A DNA stretch of 64,000 nt from Sphingomonas sp. NFR04 (GCF_900114095.1 NZ_FORV01000005.1:124001-188000), one strand, 5' to 3'. Positions 54,194-62,543 are shown, counted from the first letter of the stretch. Translations and numbers: made by a program. Notes: a model not told the origin generated them from the letters alone.

Positions 54194-54218
54194 ATTTTCC
54201 CCGTTCCCGCCGGCCAAA

Positions 54219-54370
54219 AGCCCCCTCCACCATTCGCTTGCGCGAATGGTCCCCCTCCCCCGGCTTCGCCGAGGGAGGAAACGCTTTCTTCCATCGCCGT
54301 ATAGCGTCTCCTCCCTCGGCGAAGCCGGGGGAGGGGGACCGCGCTGCGCCAGCAGCGTGGTGGAGGGGGC
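54219..54370. repeat. palindromic repeat related to family A
   Basis: Outer arms AGCCCCCTCCACCA and TGGTGGAGGGGGC. Inner arms TCCCCCTCCCCCGGCTTCGC and its inverted partner (GCGAAGCCGGGGGAGGGGGA) around a core that includes AAACGCTTTC. Together with the previous element it fills most of the gap before secE (54047-54546). Confidence 0.8.
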
Positions 54371-54414
54371 AAGCAGCACGCCGGAGGCCGCAAACGCCCC
54401 TTCCCAACCCCCGC

Positions 54415-54443
54415 TTGCACAACTTGCCCCGATCCTCTAGATA
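54415..54443 (+). promoter_or_regulatory. candidate secE-nusG promoter
   Basis: TTGCAC and TAGATA separated by 17 bp, about 100 bp before the secE start, outside the repeats. It fits a housekeeping-type promoter, with a moderate match. Confidence 0.4.
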
Positions 54444-54546
54444 CAGCCCCCTAGCCGAAAGCGTGGGTGGATTGCACCGGTTCCTGGGAAGGACCGGGCA
54501 GCGGACCCATGCCCGAAGCGCCATTTTTCACACGAGGATAGCCCCA

Positions 54547-54744
54547 GTGGCGAAGACAAGCCCCGTCGAATTCATCAAGCAGGTCCAGACCGAGACCCGC
54601 AAGATCGCCTGGCCGACGCGTCGCGAGACGATCATGACCGGCGTGATGGTGATGATCATGACGACGCTGCTCGGCAGCTTCTTCCTCGGCATCGATTCGA
54701 TCTTCGATATGATCGTCAACGCACTTCTTCGCCTCGCGCAGTAA
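54547..54744 (+). CDS. secE: preprotein translocase subunit SecE
   Basis: A 65-residue SecE with one C-terminal membrane helix, as in most bacteria. SPVEFIKQVQTETRKIAWPT is the conserved amphipathic helix and hinge, followed by RRETIMTGVMVMIMTTLLGS. The start is GTG 54547 after GAGGAT. It stabilises SecY in the translocon. It is 16 bp before nusG. Confidence 0.95.
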   Translation: MAKTSPVEFIKQVQTETRKIAWPTRRETIMTGVMVMIMTTLLGSFFLGIDSIFDMIVNALLRLAQ

Positions 54745-54760
54745 GGAAAGACCAACAACC

Positions 54761-55300
54761 ATGTCGCGCTGGTACATCATCCACGCCTATTCCGGTTTCG
54801 AGGGCAAGGTCCGCGACCAGATCCTGGCCGACGCCACCCGCCTGGGCCTCGATCGCCTCGTCGAGGCGGTCGAAGTGCCGACCGAGACGGTCACCGAAGT
54901 ACGGCGCGGCAAGAAGATCCAGTCCGAGCGGAAGTTCTTCCCCGGCTACGTGCTCGCCAAGCTCGAGATGAACGACGACGTCTATCACCTGGTGAAGAAC
55001 ACGCCGAAGGTGACCGGCTTCCTCGGCAGCTCGGGCAAGCCCCAGCCGATCAGCGAGGCGGAAGCCGCGCGCATCCTCAACACCAAGGAAGAAGCGGCCA
55101 CCGCGGCGCCCAAGGCCAAGCTGAAGGTCGACTTCGACATCGGCGACACGGTCAAGGTGATCAGCGGCAACTTCGCCACCTTCTCGGGCGTGGTCGAGGA
55201 GCTCGACTACGACAAGAACCGCGTGAAGGTCTCGATCTCGATCTTCGGCCGCGCGACCCCGCTGGAGCTGGGCTTCGAGGACGTCGAACGGGTCAAGTAA
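54761..55300 (+). CDS. nusG: transcription termination/antitermination protein NusG
   Basis: A 179-residue factor with an NGN domain (~1-110: WYIIHAYSGFEGKVRDQI, FFPGYVLAKLEM, GFLGSSGKPQPISEAEA) and a KOW domain (~125-179: FDIGDTVKVISGNFATFSGV). It binds RNA polymerase and couples to Rho or ribosomal protein S10. ATG 54761. The usual next genes rplK-rplA are not downstream; a terminator and a kinase gene follow instead. Confidence 0.97.
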   Translation: MSRWYIIHAYSGFEGKVRDQILADATRLGLDRLVEAVEVPTETVTEVRRGKKIQSERKFFPGYVLAKLEMNDDVYHLVKNTPKVTGFLGSSGKPQPISEAEAARILNTKEEAATAAPKAKLKVDFDIGDTVKVISGNFATFSGVVEELDYDKNRVKVSISIFGRATPLELGFEDVERVK

Positions 55301-55332
55301 GCCGGCCGAGCGGCCGCTGCTGCCAGAATACG

Positions 55333-55363
55333 GAAGGCCGGGGTGCACATCCCGGCCTTTTTC
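55333..55363 (+). terminator. rho-independent terminator after nusG
   Basis: Stem AAGGCCGGG / CCCGGCCTT with a short loop, followed by TTTTTC. It closes the secE-nusG unit. Confidence 0.9.
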
Positions 55364-55452
55364 GTTTCGCCTCCGTAGTTTGTCGGACTGCCGCCGGCCG
55401 TCCCGCCGTTCCTATAATGCTGGAAGCGCGCCCTACGCGCTTTCGGGGGACG

Positions 55453-57846
55453 ATGCGGATACGCGCGATCATTGCCGGCACGACGATGCTGATCGCAGCC
55501 CCTGCCCGCGCGCAGGCGCCGCTTGCCGAGCAGCAGGTGGCCCGCGCCATCGACCGCATGTTCGCCGATCCCGAAGCCGCGCTCGCCGCTGCCCGTGCCG
55601 CCGAGGGCGCAGCAAGCAAGGAGCCGGGCCCGAGCCCCCTCGCCGCCAAGGCCCGCTGGCTCGAAGGCGAGGCGCTGTCGCGGCTGGACCGCGACGCCGA
55701 AGCCGAGCCGCTGATCGGGCGGACGCTGGAACAGGCCCGCACCCATTGGCCGAACACCCGGCTCCATGCCGACCTCTTGATGACCTGGGGCGGCATCGAG
55801 CAGAATCGCGGCCGCGCCGCCGCCGCGCTCGATGCCTTCCAGCAGGCGCACAACCTGTTCCGCACCCTGCACGAGCCGCGCAAGCAGGCGATCGCGCTGG
55901 TGATGATCGCCAGCCTCTACAATCGCGCGCGCGACAATGAATCGGCGCTCCGCTATTTCCAGGCCGCGCTCGATGCCGATTCCGGCGATCGCAACCTGCG
56001 CATGTCGATCTTCAACAATCGCGGCAACGCGCTGCTCGACATGGGTCGCCCCGCCGATGCCGCCCGCGCCTATCAGCAGGCGCTGCTGCTCGCGACGGCG
56101 TCGGGCGAGCCGGGGCTGCAGGTGCCCATCCTCAACAATCTCGCGCGCATCGCCCTGCAGCAGGGCAGGCTCGCCGCCGCGCAGCGCTACAACGACACCG
56201 CATTCGCCGCGAGCCGCGGGCACAGCGCCGAATATGACGGCAGCCTCCACGCGATGCAGGGCCAGATCGCCCTGAAGCGCGGCGCGGTGGCCGATGCGGT
56301 CGCCGCCATCGACACGGCATTCGCGCATATCGGCGATCCGCGTTCGCCGACCTGGCGCGAGGTGCACCAGGCCGCGGTCGACATCTATACCCGCGCCGGC
56401 CGCCCCGCCGATGCACTGGCGCACCTCAAGGCGCTGAAGCGCATCGACGATGAAGTCACCAAGGTCGCCTCCGATACCAACGCCGCGCTGCTCGCCGCGC
56501 GGTTCGATGCGACCAACCAGCAGCTTCGCATCGAGAAGCTGCGCACCAACGCCGCCAACCAGCGTGCCCGCTTCGCCCGCGATCGCGCGCTGTTCCAGCT
56601 GCTGCTGGTCGGCGGCCTGCTGTTCGTCGCGGTCGGCGGCGCGGCGCTGCTCGGCTTCGCGCTGTTCCACATCCACCGCAGCCGCCGCGAGGTGCGCAGC
56701 GCCAACCGCGATCTCGCCGCGAGCAATGCGCAGCTCGGCAAGGCGCTGGAGGCCAAGCGCGAGTTCCTCGCCACCACCAGCCACGAGTTCCGCACCCCGC
56801 TCAACGGCATCCTGGGGATGAGCCAGGTGCTGCTCGCCGACACGACGCTGGGCGACGAGGCCCGCGCCCGCGTCGCGGTGGTGCAGGATGCCGGCCAGGC
56901 GATGCAGGCGCTGGTCGACGACGTGCTCGACATGGCCTCGCTCGACAGCGGCGAGATCGCGCTGGAGCAGGCGCCGTTCGACCTGCGCGCGCTCCTGGAA
57001 ACGCTGGGTCGCCGCTGGGCGGCGGAGGCGGCGCAGCGGGGCCTCGCGTTCGAACTGGACGCCGCCGATTGCCCGGCGATGCTGGTCGGCGACGCGCGGC
57101 GCGTCGGCCAGATCGTCCACCACCTGCTGTCCAACGCGGTGAAATTCACCCCAGACGGCAGCGTCACGCTCGCCGCGCACCCATTGGCCGACGGCAGCGC
57201 TGGCGTTGCGATCACGGTTGCGGATACCGGCATCGGCATCGCCGGAGACCAGCACGCGCCGATCTTCCGTAAATTCTACCAGGTCGATGGCGGCACGGCG
57301 CGTGCCTTTGGCGGGATCGGCGTGGGGCTCGCGCTGGCCCAGACCTTCGCCAGCGCGATGGGCGGGACGCTCACCGTCGAAAGCGCACCCGGCGCCGGCG
57401 CCACCTTCCGTCTGCACCTGCCCGAGGCGGTGGCGCCGCCGGCCATGGCGACCGACGCCGTCCCGCCGCCTGCCGGCCCCCGGCTGCTGCTGGTCGAAGC
57501 CAATCCGCTTGCGCGCGGCGTGACGATCCATGGGCTGCTCCAGGCGGGGTTCGCCGTCGAGGCGGTCGCCACGCTGGCGGAGGTGGAAGGCCGGCTCGCC
57601 GAGTTCGACCTGCTGCTGATCGGGGCCGAGGTCGCGCCCTCTGCCGCAGCCCTCGCCGCGCCGCTCGCCGCTGCACGCACGGCCGGCACGAGCGCCGTGG
57701 TGCTGTTCGATCCGGACGGCAGCGTGTCACGCGAGGCGGTGGAGGCAGCGGGCGCCGCGCTCGCATTGGCGCGTCCTATTCCCCTCGCCGACCTCGTCGC
57801 GACGCTGGCGACGGTCATGGAGCGCCATGCCCATCTGGCGGCCTGA
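55453..57846 (+). CDS. TPR-containing hybrid-type histidine kinase with degenerate receiver
   Basis: 797 residues from ATG 55453 (MRIRAIIAGTTML), with a signal peptide to ~21. Periplasmic TPR-like repeats cover ~25-350. A coiled stretch, then one membrane helix (~382-406), follow. The dimerisation domain has H444 in ATTSHEFRTPLNGILGMSQV. The ATPase domain has LLSNAVKFTPDG, VADTGIGIAGD and FGGIGVGLAL. A final receiver-like fold (~677-797) begins LLLVEANPLARG. It lacks the acidic pair (VEANP), the phospho-acceptor Asp (LLLIGAEV) and the lysine (LARPI). The receiver is therefore probably not phosphorylated. Confidence 0.88.
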   Translation: MRIRAIIAGTTMLIAAPARAQAPLAEQQVARAIDRMFADPEAALAAARAAEGAASKEPGPSPLAAKARWLEGEALSRLDRDAEAEPLIGRTLEQARTHWPNTRLHADLLMTWGGIEQNRGRAAAALDAFQQAHNLFRTLHEPRKQAIALVMIASLYNRARDNESALRYFQAALDADSGDRNLRMSIFNNRGNALLDMGRPADAARAYQQALLLATASGEPGLQVPILNNLARIALQQGRLAAAQRYNDTAFAASRGHSAEYDGSLHAMQGQIALKRGAVADAVAAIDTAFAHIGDPRSPTWREVHQAAVDIYTRAGRPADALAHLKALKRIDDEVTKVASDTNAALLAARFDATNQQLRIEKLRTNAANQRARFARDRALFQLLLVGGLLFVAVGGAALLGFALFHIHRSRREVRSANRDLAASNAQLGKALEAKREFLATTSHEFRTPLNGILGMSQVLLADTTLGDEARARVAVVQDAGQAMQALVDDVLDMASLDSGEIALEQAPFDLRALLETLGRRWAAEAAQRGLAFELDAADCPAMLVGDARRVGQIVHHLLSNAVKFTPDGSVTLAAHPLADGSAGVAITVADTGIGIAGDQHAPIFRKFYQVDGGTARAFGGIGVGLALAQTFASAMGGTLTVESAPGAGATFRLHLPEAVAPPAMATDAVPPPAGPRLLLVEANPLARGVTIHGLLQAGFAVEAVATLAEVEGRLAEFDLLLIGAEVAPSAAALAAPLAAARTAGTSAVVLFDPDGSVSREAVEAAGAALALARPIPLADLVATLATVMERHAHLAA

Positions 57847-57941
57847 CCGCCTCCGTAAAAATCCCTAAGCCTGCAAACATGCATCCCCGCGCAACGCTGC
57901 ACGTTTCAGCGGTCGTATACCATATTGTGCCGCGCGGGTTC

Positions 57942-59417
57942 ATGAGCATCGACCATCCCTCCATCGACCTTCCCCAGCTCCGTCACATCATCTCCGGTCT
58001 CCGCGAAGGCGTGATCCTGGTCGATACCGACCAGAAGATCCGCTGGGCCAATGATGCGGCCCTTCGCATGCATGGGGTGGAAGCCGTTGGCGACCTGGGC
58101 GCCGATGTCGACGCCTATCGCCAGCGCTTCCAGCTGCGCTACCGCAACAACCACCGGCTCGACCGCGGCGACTATCCGCTCGACCGGGTGCTGGCGGGCG
58201 AGAGCTTCGACGAGGTGGTGGTGGAGGTCGTCCCCGCCGGCGACGAGGACGCACGCTGGATCCACGAGGTGCGCAGCCTGGTGATCGGCGATGCCGAGGG
58301 CCGGCCCGACCTGCTCGTCCTCGTCCTGCAGGACGTGTCGCAGCGCTTCGAGGCCGAGCAGCGCTTCGAGCGGACCTTCAACGTCAACCCCGCCCCCGCG
58401 GTGATCCTGCGCTTGTCCGACCAGCACTATGTGAAAGTCAACCAGGGCTTCCTCGACCTGACCGGCTATGCCCGCGACGAGGTGCTGGGCCGCTCGCTCT
58501 ACGACATCGACGTGCTGAAGGACGCCGCCGACCTCGATACCGCCAAGGAGCGCATCCGCGAGGGCCGCACCGTGCCGCAGATGCAGGCGGACCTCGAGCT
58601 CCCCGATGGCGGGCGCAAGCTGGTGATCGTCGCGGGCCAGCCGGTCGAGCTGGACGAGGAGGCCTGCATGCTCTTCTCCTTCGCCGACCTGGAGCCGCGC
58701 CGCCAGGCCGAGAACGAGCTGCGCCACAGCGAGGAGCGGTTCGTCACCACCTTCCGCCTCGCCCCGGTGGCGATGGCGATCACCACGCGCGACGACCTCG
58801 CGCTGTGCGACACCAACGACGCCTTCCACCAGCTGAGCGGCTGGTCGAGCGACGAGGCGATGGGGCAACGCATGGCGGCGCTGCGCCTGTTCGAGGACGG
58901 CGGCTTCCTCAAAAAGGCCTGCGCCGAGCTGGACGAGCGTCGCGACTTCCGCAGCGAGGATGCGCGCGTCCGTACCAAGGAGGGCGCGATCACCGATTGC
59001 CTGATCTCCGCCGCCGCCATTCCCCTGCGCCGCGACACCTGCATCCTGTGGGTGGTGCAGGACATCCATGCCCGCCGCCACAACGAGCTGGAGCTGATCG
59101 GCGCGATCGAGGCAGTGATGCAGGATACCAACTGGTTCAGCCGCTCGGTGGTCGAGAAGCTCGCCAACCTGCGCAATCCGCACGGATCGGCGCGGCCGGT
59201 CGAGACCAGCGAGCTCACCCGCCGCGAGAAGGAAGTGCTCAGCCTGCTGTGCGAGGGCGGCGACGATGCTACCATCGCCCGCGAGATGGGCGTCTCGCGC
59301 AACACGCTGCGCAACCATGTCGCGCGGGTCTACGCCAAGATCGGCGTCAACCGCCGCGCCCAGGCGATCCTGTGGGCGCGCGAGCGCGGCTACCCGCTCC
59401 AGCGCCCGATAAAATGA
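57942..59417 (+). CDS. PAS-domain LuxR-type transcriptional regulator
   Basis: 491 residues from ATG 57942 (MSIDHPSIDLPQL); the frame opens earlier at 57879, but that start lacks support. Three PAS-like domains follow one another: ~10-130 (GLREGVILVDTDQKIRWAND), ~140-260 (VILRLSDQHYVKVNQGFLDL) and ~262-385 (PVAMAITTRDDLALCDTNDA). The C-terminal LuxR helix-turn-helix (~425-485) has SELTRREKEVLSLLCEGGDD and MGVSRNTLRNHVARVYAKIG. No receiver or kinase part, so it likely senses a ligand or redox state directly. It precedes the stress-gene run. Confidence 0.88.
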   Translation: MSIDHPSIDLPQLRHIISGLREGVILVDTDQKIRWANDAALRMHGVEAVGDLGADVDAYRQRFQLRYRNNHRLDRGDYPLDRVLAGESFDEVVVEVVPAGDEDARWIHEVRSLVIGDAEGRPDLLVLVLQDVSQRFEAEQRFERTFNVNPAPAVILRLSDQHYVKVNQGFLDLTGYARDEVLGRSLYDIDVLKDAADLDTAKERIREGRTVPQMQADLELPDGGRKLVIVAGQPVELDEEACMLFSFADLEPRRQAENELRHSEERFVTTFRLAPVAMAITTRDDLALCDTNDAFHQLSGWSSDEAMGQRMAALRLFEDGGFLKKACAELDERRDFRSEDARVRTKEGAITDCLISAAAIPLRRDTCILWVVQDIHARRHNELELIGAIEAVMQDTNWFSRSVVEKLANLRNPHGSARPVETSELTRREKEVLSLLCEGGDDATIAREMGVSRNTLRNHVARVYAKIGVNRRAQAILWARERGYPLQRPIK

Positions 59418-59543
59418 CGTGATCTGGTCCGGAAGCACCAGACGAATTGGTACTTCCGCATCTCTTTTTACCCCGCTTGCCCTGCCATTTCTTCGTCATG
59501 GACGCGGGGCCCTCCCCGCGCCTCGATCAGGAGGACGAACCAA

Positions 59544-59729
59544 GTGAACGAGAACCGTATCAAGGGCGAAGCCCATGCGCTGAAGGGCTCGATCAAGGAA
59601 GCGATCGGCAAGATCACCGGCGATCGCCGCGTGGAAGCCGAAGGCGCTGCCGAAAAGCTGGCGGGCAAGACCCAGGCCGGCGCCGGCAAGGCCGCGGACA
59701 CGGTGAAGAAGACGGTGACGGGCAAGTGA
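59544..59729 (+). CDS. CsbD-family stress protein
   Basis: 61 residues, GTG 59544 after AGGAGGAC. KGEAHALKGSIKEAIGKITG and EAEGAAEKLAGKTQ are the CsbD pattern of small, hydrophilic, Lys/Ala/Gly-rich proteins. CsbD proteins accumulate under general stress control in several bacteria; their mechanism is unknown. First of a run of small genes in the same direction. Confidence 0.9.
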   Translation: MNENRIKGEAHALKGSIKEAIGKITGDRRVEAEGAAEKLAGKTQAGAGKAADTVKKTVTGK

Positions 59730-59764
59730 CCACCGCTTTCCCCCCAAGTGCAGGAGATGCCGCA

Positions 59765-60637
59765 ATGGCAACCGCAATCTACGATACCCGCCTGGCCGTT
59801 CGCCCGGTCCCCCGTGTCAGCTGGTCCGCGATCCTCGCGGGCGCGGTGATCGCGCTGGCCATCGAGCTGATGCTCGCGCTGCTCGGCGCGGCGATCGGCT
59901 TCTCGACGATCGACCCTGCCCAGAATAGCGGCCCGAGCGCCGGCGGGCTCGGCATCGGCGCGCTCGCCTGGTGGACGATCAGCAGCATGATCGCGCTCGG
60001 CGCGGGCTCGTACGGCGCCGCCCGCGTCGCCAAGCTCCGCCGCAAGTTCGACGGTGCCGCGCACGGCCTCGCCATCTGGGCACTGACGCTGCTGCTCACC
60101 TTCTACCTGCTCACCTCGGCGATCGGCGGGCTGGTCGGCAGCGCCTTCCGCACCGTCGGGACCGTGGCCTCGACCACCGTCGCGGGTGCCGGCGCGGTGA
60201 CGCCCACGCTCGCCAAGGCGGCCGGCGTGGATGAGTCTGCGGTGGACGCGCAGGTCTCCGCGCTGCTCGACAGCACGCCGGACAATCCCAAGGACATGAC
60301 GCCCGAACAGGCGCGCAAGGCGATGATCGCCGAGCTGCCGGCCATGGCCAAGGGCGGCGCCGAGGGTCAGGCCGCCGAGCAGCGGATCGCCCAGATCATC
60401 GCGGTGCAGGACAGCGTGAGCGAGCAGGAAGCCACGACCCGCGTGGAGAAGGCGCGCCGCCAGTTCGTCGAGACCAAGAACGATGCCCTCCAGACCGCGA
60501 AGAATGCGGGCAGCGCGGGCGCCAGCGTCGCCGCCGGCAGTGCCTTTGCCCTGTTCCTGGTGATGCTGCTGGGTGCGGGTGCCGCGATCGGGGGCGGCGT
60601 CGTCGCCGCCCGCCGCACCACCGAAACCGAATTCTGA
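59765..60637 (+). CDS. membrane protein of unknown function
   Basis: 290 residues, with four predicted membrane segments: ~22-45 (WSAILAGAVIALAIELMLAL), ~65-85, ~100-125 and the C-terminus (~262-285, AFALFLVMLLGAGAAIGGGV). A hydrophilic, Gln/Ala/Asp-rich helical loop (~150-255, EQARKAMIAELPAMAKGGAE) lies between them. It has no domain I recognise. It lies between two CsbD-like genes, suggesting a role in envelope stress. ATG 59765. Confidence 0.75.
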   Translation: MATAIYDTRLAVRPVPRVSWSAILAGAVIALAIELMLALLGAAIGFSTIDPAQNSGPSAGGLGIGALAWWTISSMIALGAGSYGAARVAKLRRKFDGAAHGLAIWALTLLLTFYLLTSAIGGLVGSAFRTVGTVASTTVAGAGAVTPTLAKAAGVDESAVDAQVSALLDSTPDNPKDMTPEQARKAMIAELPAMAKGGAEGQAAEQRIAQIIAVQDSVSEQEATTRVEKARRQFVETKNDALQTAKNAGSAGASVAAGSAFALFLVMLLGAGAAIGGGVVAARRTTETEF

Positions 60638-60662
60638 AGTCTAATCGTCAAGGAGAAGAAGC

Positions 60663-60920
60663 ATGGATACCCATCGTATCGCAGGTGCCGTGAAGGAAGT
60701 CGTCGGCGGTGCCGAGGAAGGTCTCGGCAAGGTCGCGGGCGATCGCGAGACCGAGGCACGCGGCGCTGCCCGCAAGGTCGAGGGCGGCCTTGAGCGCCGC
60801 TTCGGCGAGACGCTCGACCAGGTGCGCAGCGCGGTGCGCGATCATCCGCTGCTCGCTTTGGCTGCGGCCGGCTCGGTGGCGCTGCTCGCCGGCGCCGCGC
60901 TGATCGGCCGCCGCGACTGA
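60663..60920 (+). CDS. CsbD/ElaB-like protein with C-terminal membrane anchor
   Basis: 85 residues. The N-terminal IAGAVKEVVGGAEEGLGKVA is CsbD-like. The C-terminus has a hydrophobic anchor ending in RRD (LLALAAAGSVALLAGAALIG), which recalls ElaB/DUF883 tail-anchored proteins. ATG 60663 follows AAGGAGAAG. Probably bound to the inner membrane; may tether ribosomes in the manner of ElaB, but that is speculation. Confidence 0.8.
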   Translation: MDTHRIAGAVKEVVGGAEEGLGKVAGDRETEARGAARKVEGGLERRFGETLDQVRSAVRDHPLLALAAAGSVALLAGAALIGRRD

Positions 60921-60949
60921 ACCACCCGTATCCGAACAAGGAATTTCGC

Positions 60950-61093
60950 ATGATCCGCAAGACCCTTCCCCTCGTCGCCGCGCTCGGTCTGCTGACGCTC
61001 GGCGCCTGCAACACGGTCAACGGCGTCGGCAAGGACGTCCGCTCGGCCGGGACCGCCGTCTCGGACGCGTCGGGCCAGAACCACAAGAAGTAA
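60950..61093 (+). CDS. entericidin A/B-family lipoprotein
   Basis: 47 residues (ATG 60950, after ACAAGGAA). Signal with lipobox TLGAC, then NTVNGVGKDVRSAGTAVSDA, the entericidin pattern of a short lipoprotein with a Gly/Val/Asp helix. Entericidins are stress-linked membrane lipoproteins. Confidence 0.9.
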   Translation: MIRKTLPLVAALGLLTLGACNTVNGVGKDVRSAGTAVSDASGQNHKK

Positions 61094-61149
61094 CCGATCC
61101 GGCATCGCGGGCACCCCGCCCGCGATGCCGCCCCTCCCGGAGTTGCCCC

Positions 61150-61332
61150 GTGACCGAACCCGACCCCGACTATCTGCTGAAGCGCCTCGCCCAATCTCGT
61201 CGTGCCGCAGCACGGGCGGCGGAGAGCAGCGCCCGCAGCGCCCATCTCGCCATGGCGGACCATTATGCCGCGCAGCTTCGCGCCGCAGGGCACGCCGTTC
61301 CGGCCGATCCGGCGATGGCGGCGGAACGCTGA
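61150..61332 (+). CDS. small Ala/Arg-rich protein of unknown function
   Basis: 60 residues, GTG 61150. TEPDPDYLLKRLAQSRRAAA and ESSARSAHLAMADHYAAQLR form likely amphipathic helices. It has codon use similar to its neighbours and a good spacing after the entericidin gene. The family is not recognised. Confidence 0.55.
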   Translation: MTEPDPDYLLKRLAQSRRAAARAAESSARSAHLAMADHYAAQLRAAGHAVPADPAMAAER

Positions 61333-61375
61333 CCCCGGCCCCGGGCTTCCTACCGGCGACAAGGGCAGACAAGAA

Positions 61376-61404
61376 AAAAGCCGGGGCGCGAACCCCGGCT
61401 TTCT
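61376..61404. terminator. rho-independent terminator between convergent genes
   Basis: Stem AAAGCCGGGG / CCCCGGCTTT, 6-nt loop, preceded by AAAAAA and followed by TTCTC. The A-tract gives a U-run on the minus strand, so it can also stop transcription from the gene ending at 61427. Confidence 0.85.
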
Positions 61405-61426
61405 CATTCCTACGACGTTGCCCGGA

Positions 61427-62035
61427 TCAGAGCACCGTCGGCTCGCGATAGGCGCTGCGCTCGCGCTCGATCTCGTCGCGGGTATAGGCGGGCGCCTTGT
61501 CGTCGAACGCCGTCCAGCCCGACTGGCGATAGGCCGCACCACGCGTCGCCGCATTGACGCCGCGACGGTTGAGCACTGCCTCGGCCTCGGGTGCCAGCGA
61601 ATCCTCGACGCGCGCGCTCACCAGCGTGCCGCCGCGGCGGACGCCTTCGGAATAGACGTTCGCGTCGTCCTCGCTCTCGCCGGCATTCTTGAGCGCGCCG
61701 ACGATGCTGCCGGTCGCGGCCCCACCGACGCCGCCGATCGCCGCACCCGCCGCGGTCGAGGCGAGCCAGCCGGCCGCCACGATCGGGCCGAGGCCGGGGA
61801 TCGCCAGCAGGCCGAGCCCAGCGAGCAGGCCGCCGACGCCGCCCAGCGCCGCGCCGGTCGAGGCGCCGCGGCTGACATCGCCATGCGCGTTGACGTCGCT
61901 CACGTCATGGTCGCCATGCGTGTTGTTGGCGATGATGCTGAGATCGCTGTGCGGCACGCCAAGGCGCTCCAGCTCGTTGACCGCGGCCTTGGCATCCGAA
62001 TAATCGTCGAACAGACGGGTAATGGTCCGGCTCAT
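61427..62035 (-). CDS. glycine-zipper stress-type membrane protein
   Basis: 202 residues. The N-terminal SRTITRLFDDYSDAKAAVNE and LERLGVPHSDLSIIANN match the general-stress 17M-like domain. A central Gly/Ala-rich hydrophobic zone (~65-115, GAALGGVGGLLAGLGLLAIP) follows, with GxxxG repeats. The C-terminal part is charged (AFDDKAPAYTRDEIERERSA). It lies 27 bp downstream of the PepSY-like gene, in the same orientation, and probably shares its promoter. Confidence 0.8.
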   Translation of the reverse strand: MSRTITRLFDDYSDAKAAVNELERLGVPHSDLSIIANNTHGDHDVSDVNAHGDVSRGASTGAALGGVGGLLAGLGLLAIPGLGPIVAAGWLASTAAGAAIGGVGGAATGSIVGALKNAGESEDDANVYSEGVRRGGTLVSARVEDSLAPEAEAVLNRRGVNAATRGAAYRQSGWTAFDDKAPAYTRDEIERERSAYREPTVL

Positions 62036-62062
62036 CGCATTTCTCCTGCAGAATTCATGGGG

Positions 62063-62374
62063 TTAGCGCGCGGTGACGTTGCCCTTGTAGTCGAGCGTCA
62101 CGGTCACCTTCTTGCCGTTCTTCATCGCCATGCCCTGCCAGGCGCCGTTCTCGGTGCCCTTCAGGCCGGTGATGTCGGTATAGCCTGCCTTGGCGAGCCG
62201 GCCCTTGGCCTGGCTTTCGGTGAAGGAGCTGTGGCCCTTGGCCGGGGTGGCGACGTGATGCGCCGTGCCGTCCTTCACCACCGGATTGTGCGAGCCCGCC
62301 TGGCCGCTGCTCTGCGCAGCCGCGCCCGTCGTCGCGAGGCCAAGCGCCGCGACGGCCATGATGATGCGTTTCAT
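62063..62374 (-). CDS. small exported PepSY-like protein
   Basis: 103 residues from ATG 62374 (MKRIIMAVAALGLATTGAAA), ATG 62380 being two codons upstream. A signal peptide is followed by a His/Gly-rich spacer (SHNPVVKDGTAHHVATP). A ~50-residue domain (QAKGRLAKAGYTDITGLKGT, KKVTVTLDYKGNVTAR) looks like PepSY. It is likely periplasmic. The EcfG-like promoter at 62440-62465 lies 66 bp upstream. Confidence 0.72.
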   Translation of the reverse strand: MKRIIMAVAALGLATTGAAAQSSGQAGSHNPVVKDGTAHHVATPAKGHSSFTESQAKGRLAKAGYTDITGLKGTENGAWQGMAMKNGKKVTVTLDYKGNVTAR

Positions 62375-62439
62375 GCCCATTCTCTCCAATATTGACGTCC
62401 ACGCGCGCCGAACCCTCCCGGCTGCGTGGAGATTTGCTA

Positions 62440-62465
62440 AACGGGTGAGGGACTTGATTGGTTCA
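62440..62465 (-). promoter_or_regulatory. EcfG-type general-stress promoter candidate
   Basis: On the minus strand TGAAC, 17 bp, CGTT. The consensus for alphaproteobacterial EcfG sigma factors is GGAAC-N16/17-CGTT, so there is one mismatch (first base). It sits 66 bp before the PepSY-like gene. Confidence 0.55.
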
Positions 62466-62543
62466 TCGGAGCCGAACACGGTCCACCGCTTGCCAGCGCC
62501 GCCGCGCCTCGCCACTGTCCCCGCCAACACCCGGGGGACCCAG

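Noticed and set aside
43393..54400. Genomic island integrated at tRNA-Trp
   Set aside because: No integrase, no duplicated tRNA 3' end and no sharp composition break were seen; kept only as a gene-order observation.
55207..57531. A 774-residue antisense frame over nusG and the kinase
   Set aside because: Shadow of two well-supported genes.
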